Made by a program: the position numbers and the translations under genes. DNA of 64,000 nucleotides, taken from positions 324,603,956-324,667,955 of the forward strand of contig CM060922.1 of NCBI GenBank assembly GCA_030737875.1, in the 5' to 3' direction. This document shows positions 22,001 to 35,251 of the stretch, piece by piece. How positions within the stretch are numbered: the stretch's first letter is position 1; each line of letters begins with the position of its first letter. Source of the stretch: Allium sativum. Lineage: Eukaryota > Streptophyta > Magnoliopsida > Asparagales > Amaryllidaceae. The notes beneath the pieces were generated by a model that was not told the DNA's origin, did not search any database, and saw only the letters and a list, made by a program, of their open reading frames with translations.

Positions 22001-25000
22001 TAAAACGATTTATAAAATACGTTTTAAAAGGAAATCGACGAAATATATATAATATATATATATTATATATATAATGGCCTGAATAGAACGCGCCACGCTG
22101 CGGCAGTTCGTGAATTTCGACCATTGACTTCGAACGGACACTACGGGAGATCCGACCGTCGGATTCTCCTGAAACCGGAACCGTTGGGTTCGTATCGAAA
22201 AGTGCTTTCGAATGAATATTTGAAATTTGAAATCTAATGGTTGGATTTGGAATTATGTCCAAATCAAATTTGGAAAAGGTCGTTGTAAGTGCAGTTTGAT
22301 GTCCGTTGATGGAAATCGACTGTACGGGCATTGATAAAATTATTAAAAATGTCAATAATTTGTGTAAAATCATAAGAAATGATTTGGGAAAAATTGGGCT
22401 GAAAAATTCCACATTTGTACTGATAAAAATAGATTTTTGTCGAAATGAACTAGTTTTGAACTAGCATTAAAATCAATTTATTTTTTAAATAAATAAATTG
22501 AATTTGAAAGTGGTTTTAAAAATAATCAGAATTACCAGTATACGAATTGAAATGGATTTGAATTAAAATTTTCTTCGGAATATTTCGATGTTGGGTTTCG
22601 TGATTATACAGATATGGTTGTGGAAATTTGAAAGATATATTTATATCGTTATTTCCAATACGATATTTGTTGGTTGTAGAATTTGGTATTGAATATAAGC
22701 CGATATATTTTCTATTCAGAGCCTTGTATTTTATATTAAACGTGATTTGGGTTTGTCGTGAATGGTGTCTTCATTAACACTGTTCTTAAAACCCAGTAGA
22801 GAAAAAGATTAAATCTTTCTATTTAGATTTAATGAAGTGTACCAATTAAATAATATTTAATTGGAATTGAATTTTAATGTGATTTTGGTTTTATCGTGAA
22901 CCGTGTTTTGGATGACATTGGTTCTTTAACCCAGTTAAAGACAGGATATTGATTTTTTGAGAAGATTAAAACTAAGTGGAGTTTTAATGAATCTGCAATT
23001 AGATTGAAATGTGAATTGTTAATTTAAATTATCAAATTTGGAAAGTGATCGAGAATGGAGTATCACCAGTTTTGCTCCAAAGCGATAGTTAAATCTTTAA
23101 TTAGATTTGAACATGAAATGGTAATTAATTTTACCGATAGCACCGTGGTGATAGATATGGAGTATTACCGGTTTTGCTCCATGGGATGAATAAGTTGGGA
23201 TTGGGAAATAAAATAAATAATTACTTCGGTGTGGTTTGCTAATCCCGACTAGTTTGGAAAACCATAATATGGTTTGAAATGATATCCAAAAGAAGATTAA
23301 AGAATAAATTTAGAAGAATTTATCTTGGATAAAATTAATGGGAACCTTTCCCTAAGAATGTGATTTTGTGAATAAAAGAATATTCTGAATTCGAATGAGG
23401 CGTTTGTTGTGTTTGTGTAACATTTGTTTATCATATACGTGGGTTATTCAGAAAGGACGGGTTTATACCCATTCTGAATAACCGATTCGACGAGATGTCG
23501 AAGATGAAGACAGTGGTTGAAGAACGGAAGTCTTCACATCGTTTGGGTGATTACTGATAATCTCGATTGGGATGTACACCCAAGATGAGGGAATCAGTTG
23601 GTGATCGTCCAGACGTACTTGGAGATCGATGGATATGCGAGGAAAGTGCCTCCGGTTTCGTTCAGACCCAGAACGAACTTGTAAATGGACTGTGTGTCTG
23701 ACATTGGATTTATTCTGTGTTGATTGATCTCTATTAAATATACATCTGTTTGGCGGCGAAGAATTTATTCTCTTGCTTAACGCCCTTCTCTGAGACGTGC
23801 GAGCTCAGAGGTTGTATATCGATGGACATCAGTCGCATGGAGTGAATTGCAAGTGTGGCAATTGATCAAGGCTTCTGTTGAAAAGCAAAGTCTTGTGGTT
23901 GATGATCAAAGCACGGCCTGTGTGGCGCAGCTTTGTGTATGATGTGAATTCGCGAGCCTCACACCTCGGTATGAGTCAAAAACGAGATATAGACCGTTGG
24001 GAGAACCCGACGTTTCTTTCTAGCTAGTGGTGGTGTCGGTGCTTAAACTGGCTGACATTTATATACTTTTCACCTGTGTGGTTGTTGGAATGCGAGGCGC
24101 CTTCGATATAGGTCTGTTAGGACCGGGAAACGTGTGTTTAGGAATAACTAATCCTCCAAAGTTTGGTGAGGACCGGCCCAACCGATTCCAAGGATCATAG
24201 TGGGGTCCTGGGACATTTGCTAGAGTGTCTCAAACGGAGAGGAGCTTGCCCCTTGCGTCGACTCATGACGGAAATCCAATTTCCAATACGTGATTTTGCG
24301 ATTTTATTTGTAGAGCCTAGTGTGGCGACATGATATATGGTACCCATGCCGTCTATGATTAATATTTATGATTGAAATTGTTTTGACACTATACACTTAT
24401 TATAGTAACAAATGATTTGTTTTAGACGTACCAAGCATGTTTGGGTATTATAAGGGAACACCCTATCCTCCGGCTTGCGTTGCATTGTGTGATGGGACCT
24501 GGGTCTTATAATAGCTTCATTTTTCCAAAAAGCATTGCACTGTTTTGTTATATGCACTAGTATTCTTAGGAGGAAACCCGTTCCGTGTTATACGGCGTGG
24601 TCCCTTGAATTACTCTCTTTTAAAATAAATTTTTAAATAACTGTTTTAGTTCTCACACCAGTCACATGACTGACCTAGAGTTTATTGTTTTAACCTAAAC
24701 TCTGGGTGCCCTTATTTTGACACGGGCAGCTAGTAGTTTTGGTTTTGCAGATTTATATTTAAAGGATCCTGATTTACAGCTGGAACGATGCTCGGAAAGC
24801 TCTGTATCCGTGTATTACTTTTAGTTGTGTTTTGTATATTTCTCCGCTGCTATGTAATTTATTGTAATCTCTGATATTTATCGAATGTATTTTATTCATT
24901 CATACTCTGTATATTCTTTTATTTTGATGGAATTGTTGTAATAAACAATGAAATGTTCTTCTGTCTGCGTTCTGATTTGTCTTATCCTCAATTCAATCTG

Positions 25001-25034
25001 TGCTTTCCTCACCGGGGAAGTTCGGGTCGTTATA
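19002..25034 (+). repeat. Element C LTR 2, 6033 bp
   Basis: Same order of parts as LTR 1, with a TATA-like box (19889-19901), exon-like leader (about 19925-20388, GT donor at 20384), 34-bp repeats, and the ~175-bp segment at 22086-22260 that LTR 1 lacks. It serves as the 3' LTR of internal domain 1 and the 5' LTR of internal domain 2, as expected for the middle LTR of a tandem array. Open frames on the - strand (for example 21948-22412) are not supported. Confidence 0.93.
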
Positions 25035-25109
25035 GGTTGGTATCAGAACTTTGGTTTACAGAGCTTGAGAACAAGACACATTAGAACCATACGAAAGAAT
25101 TCATCAGAT

Positions 25110-25176
25110 ATTTGACTAGTAATATCCAATTAGAATAACTCGTTAGAGATAGGATCAGTAGTATTCTAGAACGAGT
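25110..25176 (+). promoter_or_regulatory. Leader hairpins of element C, copy 2 (first one decayed)
   Basis: Hairpin 2 (25138-25176) is identical to the copy at 18059-18097. Hairpin 1 (25110-25130) keeps its 3' arm TCCAAT and the loop but has substitutions in the 5' arm. Confidence 0.7.
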
Positions 25177-25509
25177 GTGAAGAGTATATTTTCCAAATGA
25201 AAACAATTTTGTTTTGAAAGTTAAATTCAAGTATACGTATTTGGATATTTTATTTATAGTGATTTTGGGCAGTCGAGTATATAAAGGTTTTGCATATACG
25301 CGTCATGAACGTATATTCGAAGTTTTAATATACTGGATAGATATAGATTCGCACTCTAGTCACCCGGAGATAATTCTGGTAATGCGGCCGCATTATCAGT
25401 ATTTGTGTTCGTGTTTCGAAAGTGAGATATCTATATATTTCCATTAGACTGGTGTGAGAACCAAAACTATATAGGATCTATTGTTGTGATTTGGCATCAA
25501 AACATGATT

Positions 25510-25514
<5 letters not shown>

Positions 25515-25549
<35 letters not shown>
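25515..25549. repeat. TA microsatellite in C internal domain 2
   Basis: About 17 TA units. The allele in internal domain 1 (around 18437-18450) is much shorter, so it expanded or contracted after duplication. Confidence 0.9.
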
Positions 25550-25551
<2 letters not shown>

Positions 25552-26094
25552 AATTATGAATTTGAAACGATAATCCACTAATTGATTAATGGTTGTGTTG
25601 TTTGTCTATTTGTTTGATATTTTAAGCCATTACGCCTAATAGAATCAAATATTGAATTGTATTGAAAATTTGTTAGAATTGCATGCATATACATGTACTT
25701 ACATTGAACATGTCATAGCAAGGAGGCTAGAGCAGAAGAATAAAATTGTTTGCCCAACAAATAAGTACATGTTTACCATAATTTACTGTTTTATTTGGGT
25801 GATGATAATTTTATGAGCCGATTGGCTAGCCGCTTGGCTTTTTCTTTTGGATTGAAGAAGGCCATGGGAGGCTATATGAAATATCCCCAAGTCCTCGGTG
25901 CAGGGGAGGTTATGGTGAAATTTTTCGAAAATTTAGGGTGTTAGCCAAATTTTTGAAAAATTTGAAAAGTTCTTAGAAACTGAAAAGTTGAAGAACTTAA
26001 GCCGTAATCGAAAATAATGAAAGTTGAGTTGATTAGTTAAACAACTTTCGGCTTCGTTCCTTTTCGGGGACGAAAAGTTTTAAGTGGGGGAGAT

Positions 26095-27386
26095 TGTAAC
26101 AACCCGAAAATGCAAGCCAATTTAAAATTTTTATTTTGGTAATTTTAGCGAATTTTGATTATTTAAAATGATTATTTTAAATAATAATGACGAGAAATTT
26201 ACTTTGAATAGAATTAGAGCATATATATTTATATAGACCATCGTTAGAATATAAATATTTTATTTTAATTATAAATAGAATTGAAAATGGCGCGGTAGTT
26301 CGATAATTCGATTTCAAAGTTCAAATGGACATACCGAGTGCAAAATAAACCGGATTTTAGCAAAACCAAAAATATTAGAATCTAATTGAGAATATCTTTC
26401 CAACTAATCCGAAAAATTGAAATTTCATAGCGGGAATCAAAAGATATGTCCAGTTGAAATTTCAGAATAGTCGCTATGGAATTTCGGCCATTGAAAATAG
26501 CCATTTTGCAAACGACCTCGGATTTCGACGAAACCACTTTTATTGGATCCGCGATGTCAAATGATTGCTAGGTTTCAAATTTAGTAATTTTTCGAATCAA
26601 TATGTGAGCATGGCAAAGGAAAACGCGTTTGACCAGTTTTAGTTGATTTTAATCGACTGGAAAATGGCCATTTTTCAAATGGTCTCAGAATTTTACGAAA
26701 TTAGTTTTGTTAGGACCGTATCGTCGATACGAAGCTAGAAAATATTTTTCTGAAATTTTTCGAATTAGTATGTGACCCTGGTTAATTGAAATGCACGTTC
26801 AAATTCAATATATAGAGTTATATGTTGATTTTGATGGAAACTAGTCGAAACGATCGAATCAACCTACGATACATATCCCATTGTGTTCGGAATGGGGGTA
26901 ATTAGCTAGGGACGACAGTCGGTGGGTTCGATTCTGAGTTCGAATGAAAAAGTTACTTTTTGGGGGAAGATTAAAATTAAATATAATATATATTGTTAAG
27001 TCAACCGCCTTTTCTCCTTAGACCCCCCCCCCCCCCCCCGCGTTCAGATCTCAAAATCAGAAAAAGAAAAAAAATCCCGTCGCTTTCACCTGTCGCAGCC
27101 CCCTTTACCTCCTCCTCCGATATCCTCTCCTCCTCCCTCTCTCCTTCTTCCCCAATTAAAACCGCAGCCTCCCCCTCCACGTCCAGTCCCCACCGCGACC
27201 CACCACCATGACGCGGCAGTCTCCCTTGACAGCTCCGCTAACCCTCACCTCTCCGCCCTCCGCTTCTTTCTCCAAAGCCCCCTCCTTCTTCTTGAGTTCA
27301 CCACGAGACCCCTCCCCTTTCCCATCAGTCCACGCGCCTCCCTCACCTCTGTTCATGATCGCCGCCGCCACCATGGCGAGGTCCGC
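26095..27386 (+). repeat. Element C LTR 3, left part (interrupted by element D)
   Basis: Matches the first 1.3 kb of LTRs 1 and 2 through the promoter and part of the exon-like leader. It has a 17-base C run at 27023-27039 where the others have 7. It breaks at GGTCCGC, where element D starts, and resumes at 40193. Confidence 0.93.
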
Positions 27387-28890
27387 TGTAACGACCCAAA
27401 TTCTTGACCGTTCAAATCGACAATAAACCACACATGTCGACCTAAACAAATCGCAAATGCAGGTAGTTATTGGGAAAAAGAAGAAAAAGAAAGAAAGAAG
27501 AGAAAGACAATTAACAGAATCTCACAGCGGAAGGACAACATATAATAAATAAATAGCAGTTAAAAACAGTGGAAATATATATACATTGACTATAACCTTC
27601 AATGATTATCAGAGTTACATATACATACAGCTGTACATAATAAGCAGCGGAAAAATAATGCAGCGGATATACATATAGATATATACGCCAAACTTCGTCT
27701 TCGTCCTCCAAGGCAAGGAAATCTTCGCTAACTGCAATATCTGCTGACCCGAGCGTATTGCATAAAAAGAAAACACAACAAACACTCGGATCAGCAATAA
27801 ATCATCTCATATTAGTCAAATCAAAATATGAAATAACATCAGTGCCATGGGTACAGTAACTCAAGAGATGTTACGGGATTTTTCCATCTCTTAAGGATCC
27901 GTTAAACTAATACATACATAATATAGTACGCTATTATGATAGTGTCTATCCAGTAAAGTATAAATACTGAAAATAGCGTAAGCGGGATTACCATATTACC
28001 CTTACGCCGTTTATAGGCATCAACAGTCTATACAGTACCGTAAATTCACCGTACTGGTGTTATCAGAGGGCACTCCATAGAAAGCAATGCTAAATCAAAA
28101 TCGTAGGGGCTCGATAAGGATAAATATGACAAGGCACTCGAGGCAATGCCCAGGGTAGGGTTCTACCAATTGCACTCCCGGACCGGTGGTAACGCATAGC
28201 AGCCACTACCGCCCACCTCGGAACACACTCCCATAATCATAAAATTAAATGGGCCCAAATCATCATCATCATAGTCATATAAATAGCATCGAAGAAGTGT
28301 GTCCGATCAAAGGCGCTAACCTCAATTAGTCACGGTATAGCTCCTGTTTTAGTCATTTCAATTCTGACCCGAAGGTCAGGGCTATTTCGTCATCGTACAT
28401 CTTCTTCGATTCAATAATCGCCTCCAAGTCATCATACTCATTCTGGATACGTCATAACGTTCACAGTTGTCAAAGTGGTATCGACACTGACAGAGAGTAT
28501 GCCTTATGTCGACTCCGGTCTCTTTAACAACCAACGCTTACATCTTTTCACATCGGTCGGTTCTTTTATATTTGAAAGGTTCGCTTTCATATCAAAATAT
28601 CATATTTTGTTTCGAACCAATTTATATTCAAATAAAATAAAATTTCATATCAAAATATCATAAATCATCCCAAGCCGATTTTTATTCTAAATTAGAATAT
28701 ATCCCATACCATTATATTATAATCATATAATATTTCCAAAACGAAATATTCAAATAGAATATAATTTTACCTCAAGGGTTCCCAATTATCTCGGATTCTC
28801 ATCTCAACTCCATTTGAACCAGTGGTTCAAACTCAAGCATTTCCATTCGGAAGAATTAAAATTTTAGAAATACTTGTAAACTAAATGTTC

Positions 28891-28925
<35 letters not shown>

Positions 28926-31900
28926 TTTTATAAAATAAATATGTATAGATGTATATATATAAAATATAATAGTTAAGATAAATTAGTAATTTAAATATTA
29001 TATATATACTTAAAATAAGATTTACTAGAAACCTTTGAAAATGAATTATAAGTAAATTATTTAAATACAATAGTATTAAGTAAAAGTAATTTATAGTTTT
29101 AAAGCTAGAATAATTATTTAGAATCAATGCATAAATATTAAAATAAATTTCTCAAATCAAAACCTTTCTTCCTTCCAAATTTTCAAATACTTGAATTTAT
29201 CCTCCGGTCTCAATGGAGTTCACTTAGTTCCCTATCTCGTTTCAACCTTGTTCAAAACAACTACTTGATTTCAAGAGTTCCGAGATATATATTCCAACTG
29301 GGTTAAAACAACTCAGATACTCTTGATTTCAAATTTTCCCAACATTTGATTTCTATAAGAATTTTCCTTCTAATCCAACTCTTAATTTGAAGAGATTTCA
29401 AATCATACTCAAACCCCAATTTAGATATTTCTATTTTGGTTTGGAAAAATTCCTTCAACCCTTTTTATCATCATCCCAGTTCAGAATCTTAAAAGAATTT
29501 AAAAATCGAGTATCGACACATTCTTTTATGTGAAATTCTATCAAATAAAATTTCAAATATTAAAATCATTTAACCAACCGATGTCTGTATATAATTATCT
29601 ATCCAATGGCCAAGTGATTTAATATTTAATTTCTTGATATTTCAGGGATGGATCTATCATTTCAATCCAAATCAGGGTCACAGAGATTTATCATTTCACT
29701 CTGTGTTCTTAATTCATTTTATCGATAAATCCCGGGTTCATTAGATGCCCGCAACATCAAGGGTAAATGGGATTCATCGTTAATAACATACATCAACATG
29801 AACTGAATAAATGAACAATTCAGGTAATATTCATCAAACAGTCAAATCAACCAAGGCATCCATCACATCATTTCATTCAAACAGTAAATTGAATCATATT
29901 ACTGATCAACAAGTGCTCGAAATTTAAATTAGAAATTTAAATTAAATTTAAACAACTAATTTATCGATTTTCAATGCATGTTAACACTTGCATGTCAAAT
30001 TTCAAGCAATCATTCACCAGAACAATCACTACCATACATCCAATTCATTTCATACATTAATTCGATAAATATGGGATTAATTCAGTATTTCGTGAGTGGC
30101 AAAACACTCACCTTTGTGTTTCAGTTTGAATTGAACGTCCGACCATAGCCTAAAATTTGACAGTCTCAGAACACAGCCTGGTTAGTGTCAAAACGTCCGC
30201 AACTCCGCCACGATCCCAACGCAACAAACCGCGTCCAAATCCGAGTTAAAACGAGAGAGATATCAGTGTTTCTTTTCTGTTTGAATTTAAATATAAAATT
30301 AATTAAAACATTTTCTCTCACCAAATCAGGGATGGACACGTCACCTAGACCCCTTTCTTCCCGCTCATCTCCTTTTCCAGCCCGCTACAGTGCCTGCCGC
30401 GAGTTAAACCCATTTAAAGCCAAACTTTGACTGCAAAATTCACCCGCCTCCGTCCATGGCCGGACCTCCGACCACCTGCGCCAGAACCGGCTCCCTCCGC
30501 CGCATCCACGGCCACCAGGCCCGCCACCTCCGGCGGCCTCCATCTCCGCCACCGTCAGTCCAAAGTTTCGCCCTCCTTTGCCTTTAAGCGCCAAATCCGA
30601 CCACCTCAGGTCGAATTACGACCTGCAACCACCTTCATACGACTTCCCGCGACAAACTCTACAAAACCCATGTCCCGGAATCTCCGATTACATCCTCAAT
30701 CAAAAAGCCCCAAATCGTACCTTCATATTCCGAAAATCAGCACCTTTGACTGCGATTTCTGGCCACCCAGAGCCTTGCATGTCGAAACTGATTATAGATC
30801 TGAACTCTACTCGTCGAGAGCTTCAGTTTGACATATAATACGATAGGGTTTCGAGAGATTTTATTTTTGAGCTTTATTTTGATTTTAATTTAAAAATAAA
30901 ATATATTTTCAGCCATTAAAGAAGAAAATGATGGAGGAGGAGTGGAAATGGGCTGACTTGATGGTAGTGGCCTAAGTATATGTGTATATATAAGGCCCAA
31001 ACTGATTAACACATACACAGTTATCGCGTATCCGATTTTAACGTACATTTCACATTACCGGGCCCACATACTGACCCCGGAAAAATCTGGAAAAATTATT
31101 TTTGGTTATGTTTTGACGATACGGTCCCAACGAAACTAATTTCGTCGGATTCTGAGGCCGTTTGAAAAATGGCCTTTTTCGGGTCGATCCAATTTAACTG
31201 TCAACTGGTAAAACACGTTTTCCCTTGCCACGCTCACATATTAATTCGAAAAATTCTGAAAATTGAAACCTAGCAATAATTCGACATTCCGGATCTAACA
31301 GAAGTGGTTTCGTCGAAAACCTAGGTCGTTTGAAAAAATGGCTATTTTACAGGCCCTTATATTTTCTGCAGCGACTATTCTGAATATTCATTTGATCATA
31401 ACTTTTGATTTTCATTACGGAAATTCGATTTTTTTTTCGGATTCGTTGGAAAGATATTATCAAACAGATTTAAATATTTCTTGTTTCGCTAAAATCCGAT
31501 TTATTTTGAATCCTGCGCAGTCGGTTGAACTTTGAATTTAAATTTTCAAACTGCAGGGCCATATAAATAATTATATAAATTCCATAGCGACCTTTTGAAA
31601 TTTTGATTTACTCATAACTCAAAATTTATCCGGCGAAATTTCAATTTTTCACATTCGTTGGAAAGATATTATCAAACAGAGTTATATTTTCCCGGGTCGT
31701 CCCCATTCTGATTTAAACGAATTTTATACATTCAATTGAAATTTAAAAATCGAATTTTCAAACTGCCGCGCCATTTCAGGCTCGTTATATAATTAAAATA
31801 AATTTATTCGTTTTTACTTCGATTATAATAATTTTTCCGTCGTTATTAATTAAAATAAATTACTTTAAATATTCAAATTCTATAAATTGACTAAAATGGC

Positions 31901-31935
31901 ATCTTCAAATTGGTTCGGAATTTCAGGTCGTTACA
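27387..31935 (-). repeat. Element D LTR copy 1, 4549 bp
   Basis: On the + strand it starts TGTAACGACCC and ends GGTCGTTACA. Read on the - strand it has a U3 block related to A and C (31935 down to about 31030), a TATA-like CCTTATATATAC (30984-30993), a GC-rich leader around 30390-30800, then AT-rich sequence and an ATA microsatellite (28893-28923). It differs from 35252-39801 at only a few positions by eye. The frames at 30427-30831 and 30385-30594 fall in the GC-rich leader and are not recognised proteins. Confidence 0.94.
31444..31680 (-). repeat. Duplicated U3 motif in D LTR (about 211-bp step)
   Basis: TTCGTTGGAAAGATATTATC starts near 31442 and again near 31653, each in a similar context (ends of a segment with AAACTGC...GCCAT). 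The same CTTTCCAACGAAT core is present once in the U3 of A and C. It looks like an internal U3 duplication specific to D, also present in LTR copy 2. Confidence 0.6.
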
Positions 31936-32459
31936 TTCTCCCCCACTTAAAGTCTTTTCGTCCTCGAAAAGAGAACGAACTGATATTAAGTGCATATAGA
32001 TTTCAAATTCATGCTTAAAATAATATTTTCAAGACAAGTATAGTTGTAAAACTCGTAAAATTTTCTAACCTCCGAAATCACAGAAAATTTCGGCAGCATC
32101 TCCTTTGTACGGCGAGGTCCGGGGAAAAATCCCAATACATATACGACTAAATATACATCTCATCCACGATGAGGCATCCCTGAACCAGGGGAAAGCAAAA
32201 ACAAACCCACCAAGCTCTATACAACCCCAAACACGTACCTCTTTAAGCATTTATTTTGCGGTTTTTATTTAGCTTAGCATTTAGCATTTAGCGCAAGCGA
32301 GCTCCGAAGCATAGCGCGACTTCCTTACACCTGCTTTATACTCACAAATACATGAGAAACAAACATATATATGGTACATAGCGAATATATATAGCTTATA
32401 CAACACATACCAATCATTTCAACTATAAACCAAAGTGTAAGCAACAGACCAGCAAACAA

Positions 32460-33000
32460 AAATGAGGTTTATCGCCCTTTAAATGTTGGAATTTGACTAA
32501 AGAGGGAAAATTTGTTGCATTTGTTTCATGCTTTGTGAATTATCCGGATTCGTTGAATTCCGTCAATTCGTTCAAAAGTTATGGCTATTTTAGTGAAGGC
32601 GAACACCTCAGCCCATACACAGAAAATGCAGATCTGAGTTGTTCAACCCAGTTTTTACCCCTTTAAGTCTCAGAATTTCATATAGCATAATAAGGGAAAG
32701 TTTTAGTTCAGATCCTGGGCTTTCCGAATTGTACTCGCACAATAAAATCCGATGCTCCGTTAGAGAGTTATGGTCAAAACAATATCGCTATTCAGTTCAG
32801 ATTTTTATTTCTGCGCATACAACTACGACTAAATCTTGGTTTTCAACATAATTATCTTGGAAATTAGGCAAGGCTTTATTAATAGAAGTTTTAGCTCAGT
32901 TTCTGAGGTTTTCGAAAAGTCCGGAATCGTCAGATTCCGATCATCTAGTCAAAAGTTATGGCTATTTTAGTTTCAGCTTATCGACTATTTCAGATATTAA
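32460..33000. repeat. Degenerate ~190-bp repeat x3 in D interior
   Basis: AAAAGTTATGGCTATTTTAG near 32575 and 32950, with a diverged copy (GAGAGTTATGGTCAAAAC) near 32764, in a repeated context of CAGTTT...CCTTT...CGAAT segments. Spacing is about 190 bp. Origin unknown. Confidence 0.5.
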
Positions 33001-35163
33001 TAACAACGGTTTATTTTATTAGGAGTTTAAACCCTTTCGATTCCAATGATTTTGTGAATTTTTAACACCTAAATTTGTTATCACTTCATTTCTCGAGGAA
33101 TGCATTCATGTTAAATTTCTTACTCTATTCCAATACATTATTTATTCCCTTTCTCGCTCCATTCCAAGCATTAATTTTAGTTAAAACTTGAATCATTTTA
33201 CTTCCCGAACCAACTCGATTGTATTAAATCATTAATTCATCTTCATGGATCGATTTACCAAACTTCACTACTTCTTCCTATTCACTTCATCCTTATTACA
33301 CCAAATGTCGTTCCATTTATCCATATAAAATTTTCCATTTGATTAAACCAATTCCGATTTTATTTATTCTTGTTATTCAAGTTCATCGTCACTTCGGTTC
33401 ATTCATTTATACTTGGGTTTAGATTAACAAATTTTCATTTCTTGAGTTCAATTCTATTTATAATAATCCGTTCAACTTAATGTAATTCACTTAGTCCCAA
33501 GTTCTTTCGATGTTCTACCTTAATAAATTGGACTTTGATTTAATATTTCTTTTGTCGGTTTCCCTTACATCCATTCCTATTTCAAATGGCTTCATTCCAA
33601 AAGAGAACTTAAAATCCACTTTCACATCTACTTAGTTTAGTCAATTTCTTTAAATGTTGATTCATTTGAGTTGGAGTTTCACACCTTCGAAATTTCAAAC
33701 CTTAACAAACCTCGACTACTTGATTGGTTATCACTTATTAATGTAATGGCTTACCCTTCAGTTATTCGTATGAATTTAATTATACTTACTCAATCCAACT
33801 ATCGATATAACCTCGAAATCATCTTATTTAATTTTTTTTTTCGAAGTTGACTTCATTTTATTAAACCCATCTAACTCAGATTATATTTATTTTTACATCA
33901 CCTTCCTATATCTCAAGTTCCCATTTCATTTTATATTAAGGTATATTCCCTTAACTAAACTCATTAATTAGACTTTTATGATCCAAATTGAATTAAGGTT
34001 GGCTCATAGCTCAACCCTTATACTTAGTTCCCAAATTCCCATCTCATTTCTTATTTTAACTTATCGACCATTTTATATTCTATCAACTAATCATGAATTT
34101 CCTTTATCCACACAACTAAAATTTCAAATTTAATTTAGTCGACTTAAGTCGTGTTTTATTTCGTAGAAATTTTCAACTTCACTAACACTTTTATCAACCA
34201 AACTAGTAACTTATTTACTCTATTATCGTCCCCGATTGAATCTAAGCGATGGTTCCTTTCCCTCAACGTTTAAATCCGAAATCTCAATGACTCGAGTTAC
34301 TTTAATCCTTAAGTCACTGTCAGTTATTAAGGTGATTTTAAATTGCTTGATTCCGGGTCTCAAACTAAGTTTAAAGTAACAACATATATACTTATACATT
34401 TCATAAACCATACTATATGAAGTTCAATTCCGAACTTTGATTTAAGCAAGAAATTTAAATTCTGGGTTTAAATTTAAATTAAACTTTGAATATAGTAAAC
34501 TAACGCCTTTATAAAATTTATACAATATAAAGTTAAATCCAAATTTCTGTGGCAAACCCAATTATAATCATTATTGAGTGGTCTCTCCCCCACTTAGACT
34601 CTTCAGAATTACCATCGATAATGCGTGCACTCATTACCAAGGCTATTTCGAAGATCCAAGCAAGGGATTTTACACTCATTTAATATTACTTGAAATCATT
34701 TCCAGAACTATTTCTTATAATGTAATATTATCTTAAATTTTGGCAAAACCCTTTCAATTGCACCCAGGATCAAGTTTCAAGTTCACTTCTATTTAAATCA
34801 CAACCTCTCTCATCCAATTATACTTAAAATATCATTTTATTTTAAAATATTTCAAAGACCATTTAAGATTTTCCTCTTTATATTCATTATTAAATCAACT
34901 TTACAAGGTAATAACTTAATATCATTACCCACTAAAGACCAAAGCTTATACACTAAACCAATAATAATATACTTAATATATATATAAAATATAATCGAAA
35001 CCTTATTATGTCAATTCATTCTATTCGACTATTTAGGAATTCCTATCGATTCTATGGCGTCCCATATATCAACCAGAATCCATAAATACTCAACAGAATG
35101 AGCCAACACAATATAAAACCATTTTATATAAAAATACAAGTACGCTCTCTCATATCACTCAAA

Positions 35164-35200
35164 CTCATTCTAGGGCACTACTAACCCTATCTCTAATGAG
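35164..35200 (-). promoter_or_regulatory. Leader hairpin of element D
   Basis: On the - strand: outer stem CTCATT/AATGAG, AGAGA bulge facing G, inner stem TAGGG/CCCTA, loop TTAGTAGTG. This is the same 37-nt architecture as in B and C, about 40-75 nt from the primer site. I found only one copy here, and no ATTGGA-type hairpin. Confidence 0.75.
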
Positions 35201-35237
35201 TTTATTCCCAACAGAGCCAGGGTTATCGCCAACCATC

Positions 35238-35249
35238 GCTCTGATACCA
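35238..35249 (-). promoter_or_regulatory. Primer-binding site of element D
   Basis: TGGTATCAGAGC on the - strand, two bases from the LTR at 35252; the initiator-Met-tRNA type. Confidence 0.9.
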
Positions 35250-35251
35250 AC

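Larger units (their letters stand above)
25035..26094 (+). mobile_element. Element C internal domain 2, non-coding, 1060 bp
   Basis: Colinear with internal domain 1: primer site 25038-25049, leader hairpins 25110-25176, a TA microsatellite (25515-25549, longer than in copy 1), the block shared with F, and the purine tract at 26082-26094. In the first hairpin the 5' arm has mutated (ATTTGAC), so that stem is weakened. The second hairpin is unchanged. No coding frame. Confidence 0.88.
31936..35251 (-). mobile_element. Element D internal domain, 3316 bp, non-coding
   Basis: Runs from the purine tract (31936-31948, complement) to the primer site (35238-35249). Next to the PPT on the element side is a block related to the pre-PPT block of A, C and F (CGTACAAAGGAG... 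and CGAAATTTT on the - strand, near 32080-32120). The body holds a degenerate ~190-bp repeat (32460-33000) and long AT-rich stretches. All frames are short and unrecognised, so no gag or pol is encoded. Confidence 0.88.

Noticed and set aside
21948..22412. 154-codon - strand frame in C LTR 2
   Set aside because: Not kept in LTR 1, shortened in LTR 3, no recognisable motif, and it crosses a TA microsatellite.
28864..29127. Leu/Tyr-rich 87-codon - strand frame (also 36733-36993)
   Set aside because: It is produced by the ATA microsatellite and AT-rich flanks.
30427..30831. 134-codon frame in the GC-rich leader of D (also 38293-38697)
   Set aside because: It is on the strand opposite to D transcription and reflects high GC with few stops; the two copies are identical only because the LTRs are young.
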